DNA from: an uncultured Eubacterium sp.
GTDB lineage: Bacteria; Bacillota; Clostridia; Lachnospirales; Lachnospiraceae
Direction of reading: 5' to 3'
Assembly: GCA_910589595.1 (NCBI GenBank)
Contig: CAJUTM010000011.1
Coordinates: 21,404-85,403, forward strand
DNA length: 64,000 nucleotides
The notes beneath the pieces were generated by a model. It worked only from the letters and a program-made list of their open reading frames with translations, had not been told where the DNA came from and made no database searches. This document shows positions 59,755 through 64,000 of the stretch, piece by piece; the first letter of the stretch is position 1; each line of letters opens with the position of its first letter. The position numbers were made by a program, and so were the translations under genes.

Positions 59755-60696
59755 CTAATATTTCAATCTGCAGAAACTCCCTTTTTCAAAGGAATACTCC
59801 GGCGTCTGCAAAGGATATGAAACCTCGTCCACATAATACCACGGGTTATCTTCATGCAATGGATTTTTCAATAAGTGAAATTCCTGTGCCGGCATGAACC
59901 CCTGAGCAAGCAAAAAAGCTTTTTTTCCGTCAGGGGCGCTGCACACATCCACTACCATCACTACGTGTCCCGGACTTCCGGCATTCAAAAAAATGTCCCC
60001 TGTCTCAACTTCGGAGAGCTTTATTTTCTTTGACTCCTGTTCCAGCGAAAGCGTACTTGCATAGGCAAATACCATTCGCAAATATTTTTTGAAATTTTCA
60101 TAAGAATCATCACGGGCGCCGCCCGATACCCAGAAAGAACGGGATTCTCCCGCCCGTATGCGGTACCCTGAGCGCCATTTGGTGTACTTCGCCTGAAAGC
60201 CGTCCACAAACCGGAATGATATCCTCTCTTTCTGCCCTGTCTTCCAGAAATACTCTGCATACACCCGCATTACCGAGTCCGCACACTGCTGCAAATCTTC
60301 TTTTTCCAATGGAAGTTTAAAAACTGCCACATGGGCATTCTGATTTCCCTTTTCTTCCCCATTATATAGAAGAACCGGTTTCCCCGCCTTTTTCAAAGGA
60401 TATTCCCTCAAAAACGCAGTCAGACTGTTCTTCCCTGCTTTCGTTCTCCCAAATTCCGGCGGCGGAGCAATTCTCTCCTGAAGATTTTTCCCAGCCGTAT
60501 TGATAATCGGCGGCGGTGTTTCCGTATCGGATTCCTGCTGTTCCGCTGGTTTTACGGAGGGAACCGCAGAGTTCTCCTGCAAAGGCGCCGCCGTCTCCGG
60601 TGTCTCCTGTTTCTTCAAACAGAAAACCACTGTTACTGCCGCCGAAATAATCAGAAACACGACGAGAAAAAAGAAAATTCCTTTTTTCCTAATCAT
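59755..60696 (-). CDS. DUF4846 domain lipoprotein-like exported protein
   Basis: A 313-residue exported protein. A signal anchor (IFFFLVVFLIISAAVTVVF) is followed by a Pro/Glu/Thr-rich linker (about 30-75) and a DUF4846 domain (about 95-310). Marks of the domain are CADSVMRVYAEYFW, RFVDGFQAKYTKWRSGYR, the TGDIFLNAGSPGHVVMVVDV core and KAFLLAQGFMPAQEFHLL, with YYVDEVSY at the end. The Asp/His pattern recalls an NlpC/amidase-like active site (GSPGHVVMVVD), but a catalytic Cys is not evident. Function unknown. It is followed by a good terminator. Confidence 0.82.
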   Translation of the reverse strand: MIRKKGIFFFLVVFLIISAAVTVVFCLKKQETPETAAPLQENSAVPSVKPAEQQESDTETPPPIINTAGKNLQERIAPPPEFGRTKAGKNSLTAFLREYPLKKAGKPVLLYNGEEKGNQNAHVAVFKLPLEKEDLQQCADSVMRVYAEYFWKTGQKERISFRFVDGFQAKYTKWRSGYRIRAGESRSFWVSGGARDDSYENFKKYLRMVFAYASTLSLEQESKKIKLSEVETGDIFLNAGSPGHVVMVVDVCSAPDGKKAFLLAQGFMPAQEFHLLKNPLHEDNPWYYVDEVSYPLQTPEYSFEKGSFCRLKY

Positions 60697-60714
60697 ATTT
60701 AATCCCCCATTACC

Positions 60715-62985
60715 CTATCTTATTTTAGCCGTTTTTAAACTTCCGTCCAGCGCCCTCACTCTGACGTAAATTGTCTTCTTCCGTCCTTTCTTTTTCGCTT
60801 TTAAAACTCCTTTTTTCGTAAGCGATGCGTATTTTTTATACTTTTTCTTCGTAAATTCATATTTCAACGCTACGGAACCCGGGCGGTTTTTTGTAATTTT
60901 CAAGTATTTACCCAGCTTTAGTTTTTTGCCTGCTTTTACTTTTTTAGAAGCAGGACTGAACTTGAGCTTTTTAACTACCGGCGGTATCGTCGGTTCCACC
61001 ATTCTGTATAGCTCCGGTGTTGTCTCTGACTTCTCCGACGGCAGTTGTGTCGGCCCAAAGGTCGGCACATTCGACGGACTTTCTGTGGGAATCTCCGTCG
61101 GCATGTCTGTCGGTGTGTCCGTTGGTGTGTCTGTCGGTTCTCCGCTCGGTTCTATCGTCGGTTCCACGGTTGGTTCCTGCGTCGGATTGCCGGTCGGTGT
61201 ATCCGTTGGTATGTCCGTTGGCCCAAAGGTCGGCTCTTCCGTTGGCGTATCTGTTGGCATATCCGTCGGCCCAAAGGTCGGCTCTATCGTCGGTTCTTCC
61301 GTCGGTGTTGCGGTTGCGGTCGGACTTGGGGTCGCGGTTACAGTCGGCGTCGCGGTCGGCGTCGGCGTTGCTGTTGGGGTCGCGGTCGGCGTCGCGGTCG
61401 GAATCTCTGTCGTTTCTGTCGTAAATGCTTTCAGACAGATGTTGGCATCTATCTTTTGCGCTCCAAAATCTGCCTGCGTTAAATCAGTCCAACTTCTACC
61501 ATTATATACAAAACTTTGATTGGTGCCGCCTGACACAACCTCCTCTAAATCAGACCATAGGTATGGTCTTTCAATCGTATAATAACTGATATCTCCGCTG
61601 TTGTTTTTCAGGCTTAAAACAATAGAGAATATATCTCCTTCTGCTACAAAAACATCCTCCATTCCCATCTCTGAAAAATCTATCGTATGATATCCTCTTT
61701 CGCTGCACTGTCCTGTTATTGTCTCCCCCAGTTTATCACCAGACTTTGGATTGCTCCGGTCTGATAAACGATATAACTCAATCTTATATGTAACATTTCT
61801 CTCCTGCGTATGGAAAGAAACTGCTTCTATATTTTCATTATGCTGCGCCTCAAATACGTTGGCAACCGCCGCAAAGCCATTTATATAACGCAATGGCAAT
61901 CCCGAATCATATTGATAGTTATATTCATAACGGTTCTCCGGCTCTACATCATAAAAGGTCACTTCTTCCTGCGAATCACTTTCCACATTCAATGTTGCAT
62001 CCTCATAGGAAATCCAGAAATATCCTCCCATGTCATTATAATCACCCCAACTGTTGCGAAACAGCCAGGCCCCCGCTTTATCCGGCCGGCAGGATGAATT
62101 AAAATTACTTACCGCATAATTATCATCCCATCCTACAACAGTAACCATATGATTCGTTACTTTTGACGCATCATCGCAATAATAGGCAGTATAATTATCG
62201 TTTCCCGTATTACTATATCTTCTGTTTTCTACATCCGTACCGCAATAATATGAAATCGTACCGGAACCATATTCCATTATTTTTTGTTTTATTAAATCGC
62301 GATTATCTTCTGAAAGATATACAAATTCCGCATTTTGAATGTGATAACTGTCTTTATACAAGACATCTTCCGGCACAACAGCCGTGACATTATTTTTTTG
62401 TGCGGCAAACAAATCCGACAAGGGCGCGTCTTCCTCTTCTACGATTCCCTGCCAACGGGCAAGCGACGCAATCGTCGCATAATCATGCCCGCCCCACGAA
62501 TACACGTTATTGTTCATCTGTTTTACACGGCAGACATCATCTGCCGTGAGCCCCAACGGGTCTAACGCCTTATTGTAAACGGAATAAGACAGATGATATT
62601 CGGACAAATCCGGCTGTGTCTCATAACCCTTTTTCTTAATATTACTCTCCGACGCAGACATCGCCGCATAGGCCCAGCAATTCCCAAACGCTCCCTGATT
62701 GCGAATCTCACTCGTGAGCCCCTCCTCTCTGGCGTCATAGGAAGCCGGTATGGAAACACTCCTGCGTGCAGACATTCTCCTCTTTCCCGCATGCAAATCA
62801 TCTTCATTTAAGATTGTCTTGTGGACAGGAACATATCCGGTTTCGGATACTTCTCCCAATGTATCCTCCCATATTTTAATATTCTCCTGCGCTGCATTTG
62901 CCTGTTCCGCTTTTCCAATCTGCGGATAAAGCAAAAATACCATTGACAGGCATAAAAAGATTGCGATTGCTCTTCTTTTTTTCAT
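60715..62985 (-). CDS. Secreted C1-family (papain-like) cysteine protease with Thr/Pro linker and basic Ig-like domain
   Basis: A 756-residue exported protein. Signal peptide (AIAIFLCLSMVFLLYPQIGKA), then a C1A-type peptidase domain (about 65-350): oxyanion Gln and catalytic Cys in NQGAFGNCWAYAAMS, His in TNHMVTVVGWDD, Asn in WLFRNSWGDYND. A beta-domain (about 355-530) like those next to clostridial C1 proteases follows, then a Thr/Pro-rich linker of TPTATPT and PTDTPT units (about 530-660), and a lysine-rich Ig-like domain (KLKFSPASKKVKAGKKLKL). A TGC within the longer frame is not used; ATG at 62985 with GTGAG 6 bases upstream is the likely start. Confidence 0.88.
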   Translation of the reverse strand: MKKRRAIAIFLCLSMVFLLYPQIGKAEQANAAQENIKIWEDTLGEVSETGYVPVHKTILNEDDLHAGKRRMSARRSVSIPASYDAREEGLTSEIRNQGAFGNCWAYAAMSASESNIKKKGYETQPDLSEYHLSYSVYNKALDPLGLTADDVCRVKQMNNNVYSWGGHDYATIASLARWQGIVEEEDAPLSDLFAAQKNNVTAVVPEDVLYKDSYHIQNAEFVYLSEDNRDLIKQKIMEYGSGTISYYCGTDVENRRYSNTGNDNYTAYYCDDASKVTNHMVTVVGWDDNYAVSNFNSSCRPDKAGAWLFRNSWGDYNDMGGYFWISYEDATLNVESDSQEEVTFYDVEPENRYEYNYQYDSGLPLRYINGFAAVANVFEAQHNENIEAVSFHTQERNVTYKIELYRLSDRSNPKSGDKLGETITGQCSERGYHTIDFSEMGMEDVFVAEGDIFSIVLSLKNNSGDISYYTIERPYLWSDLEEVVSGGTNQSFVYNGRSWTDLTQADFGAQKIDANICLKAFTTETTEIPTATPTATPTATPTPTATPTVTATPSPTATATPTEEPTIEPTFGPTDMPTDTPTEEPTFGPTDIPTDTPTGNPTQEPTVEPTIEPSGEPTDTPTDTPTDMPTEIPTESPSNVPTFGPTQLPSEKSETTPELYRMVEPTIPPVVKKLKFSPASKKVKAGKKLKLGKYLKITKNRPGSVALKYEFTKKKYKKYASLTKKGVLKAKKKGRKKTIYVRVRALDGSLKTAKIR

Positions 62986-63028
62986 ACAATACTCACTCTC
63001 CTGTTCAGAATTCCCAAAATATATATTC

Positions 63029-63057
63029 ATTCTATCGAAAAAGTAGTATAAATTCAA
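63029..63057 (-). promoter_or_regulatory. Promoter of the secreted protease gene
   Basis: Minus-strand TTGAAT (63052-63057) and TAGAAT (63029-63034) are 17 bases apart, about 45 bases before the start codon. On the plus strand a TATAAT at 63069-63074 is the likely -10 of the divergent deacetylase gene; its -35 is not clear. Confidence 0.5.
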
Positions 63058-63105
63058 CTTTTTTTCAATATAATATAGCAAAAAATAATTCGGGAAACTT
63101 TAATT

Positions 63106-63894
63106 ATGAACATAGAAAACGAACGTGAAAAACTGATTCTCTTTACAAAAGTAGGCGCCATTGTCCTGACTTCAATTGCCCTCTTGGCATCCAGCATTCT
63201 CCTCTACCCTGAAAATCAGGAGGTTATCAGCAATTCACTGATACAGGGAAAAGAGCTTCCGATTTACTGCGTGGAAACCGATAAACCGCAAATATCAATA
63301 AGTTTCGATGCTGCTTGGGGAAATGACGACACCAAAGACCTTCTGGCAACACTAAAAAAACATAATGTCAAGGCGACCTTTTTTATGACGGGCGGATGGA
63401 TTGAAAAATATCCGGATGACGTAAAGGCGATTGCCGCAGAAGGGCATGACCTTGGCAACCACAGCGAAAATCATAAGCAGATGTCACAACTGTCAGCAGA
63501 GCAATGTAAAGAAGAACTGATGAAACCACACGAAAAAGTGAAGAAGCTCACCGGCAAAGACATGATATTGTTCCGCCCTCCCTACGGAGACTATAATGAC
63601 ACACTCATTCAGGTGTGCCGCGAAAATCAATACTACGCCATTCAGTGGGATGTTGACTCCCTTGACTGGAAAGATTATGACGCCGCCACCATTATCCGCC
63701 GCGTGACGGAGCACAAGCATTTGGGGAACGGCTCCATCATTCTCTGCCATAACGGCGGAAAACATACCGCCGAGGCTCTGGATGAGCTGCTTTCCACCCT
63801 GAAAGAAAAGGGATTTACACTCGTGCCAATCTCCCAGCTAATTATAAAGGAGAACTATAGCATTGACACGGAGGGGAGACAGAAAGGGAAATAG
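63106..63894 (+). CDS. PdaB-like polysaccharide deacetylase
   Basis: A 262-residue membrane-anchored protein. An N-terminal helix (AIVLTSIALLASSILL) is followed by a NodB domain with SFDAAWGNDDT, the first motif with its Asp but Ala-Trp instead of Asp-Gly as in PdaB-type enzymes, then LGNHSENHKQM (metal His pair), FRPPYGDYN, and DVDSLDWK and IILCHNG. The pattern fits the sporulation deacetylase PdaB, needed for spore cortex or wall stability. It is divergent from the protease gene and ends in a terminator. Confidence 0.9.
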   Translation: MNIENEREKLILFTKVGAIVLTSIALLASSILLYPENQEVISNSLIQGKELPIYCVETDKPQISISFDAAWGNDDTKDLLATLKKHNVKATFFMTGGWIEKYPDDVKAIAAEGHDLGNHSENHKQMSQLSAEQCKEELMKPHEKVKKLTGKDMILFRPPYGDYNDTLIQVCRENQYYAIQWDVDSLDWKDYDAATIIRRVTEHKHLGNGSIILCHNGGKHTAEALDELLSTLKEKGFTLVPISQLIIKENYSIDTEGRQKGK

Positions 63895-63909
63895 TTATTT
63901 TTATTTATG

Positions 63910-63939
63910 AAAAAAGGGCTGGGAAACCAGTCCTTTTTT
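63910..63939 (+). terminator. Intrinsic terminator of the PdaB-like gene
   Basis: AAAAAAGGGCTGG, loop GAAA, CCAGTCCTTTTTT, 16 bases after the stop; the stem allows one G-T pair and the 3' arm ends in six T residues. Nothing is seen in the last 60 bases of the window. Confidence 0.9.
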
Positions 63940-64000
63940 ACTGTCTTAATTAGTGTCTGCTGATTAAGTAGCTATCTGCAACTTCCAACTCTTACATCTG

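Noticed and set aside
61045..61519. Long plus-strand frames opposite the Thr/Pro linker of the protease
   Set aside because: Low-complexity shadows caused by the GC-rich repeat; no ribosome site or family.

Overview
The window reads as a piece of chromosome from a Gram-positive anaerobe of the class Clostridia, most likely a Lachnospiraceae relative. The basis is gene content: an IreB/RuvX/DUF1292/RNase J/MltG-like/O-methyltransferase/U32 peptidase run, a meso-DAP-type MurE, a PdaB-like deacetylase, strong AGGAGG-type ribosome binding sites, frequent GTG/TTG starts and sigma-A promoters. No rRNA, tRNA, CRISPR array or complete insertion sequence was seen. Almost all genes are on the minus strand.

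Layout. 1-4.7 kb: an intact RelE/ParE-type toxin-antitoxin pair (toxin cut by the window edge), an M18 aminopeptidase, a CgeB-like glycosyltransferase, a lipoprotein, a VanZ-like protein and an unknown small gene. 4.7-6.8 kb: a small AT-rich accessory patch with the decayed remains of a YefM/YoeB pair and a nitrilase-fold protein whose C-terminal part is split off by a frameshift. 6.9-12.8 kb: a phosphorylcholine (Lic-like) decoration module: acyltransferase, BCCT-type choline/betaine transporter, LicC-like cytidylyltransferase, a winged-helix/LicC/LicA-like gene and LicD. 12.8-36.2 kb: a roughly 24-kb co-directional exopolysaccharide/capsule operon. It has an initiating sugar-1-phosphate transferase, the Wzz/tyrosine kinase/PHP phosphatase control trio, UDP-glucuronate supply enzymes, PssD/PssE, several GT4 glycosyltransferases, a Wzy-like polymerase, a Wzx-like flippase, pyruvyl- and acetyl-transferases and a MenD-like enzyme. 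It is preceded by three secreted or membrane proteins and a divergent XRE regulator.

36.9-57 kb: a second polysaccharide deacetylase, a 580-bp long palindromic element, then housekeeping genes (hflX, birA, U32 peptidase, O-methyltransferase, rnj, ruvX, ireB, mtaB, thiI, cysteine desulfurase, rsmE, murE, HAD phosphatase, MATE pump, citrate synthase). 57-59.7 kb: a Zn/Cd/Pb efflux ATPase, a free-standing HMA metallochaperone and a CadC-type ArsR repressor with a clear operator. 59.7-64 kb: a DUF4846 protein, a large secreted papain-like protease and a PdaB-like deacetylase.

Main points of interest. (i) Three successive genes of the phosphorylcholine module carry apparent lesions: an A7 tract that puts the transporter's natural start out of frame, and two separate deletions that each remove the nucleotide-binding signature of a cytidylyltransferase domain. 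(ii) A long inverted pair of structured repeats lies near 38 kb, with internal hairpins that differ in sequence but not in structure between the arms. (iii) An orphan, frameshifted nitrilase-fold gene sits beside toxin-antitoxin debris. (iv) A MenD-like thiamine-diphosphate enzyme sits inside the polysaccharide operon. All functional statements come from reading motifs; no database search was run.
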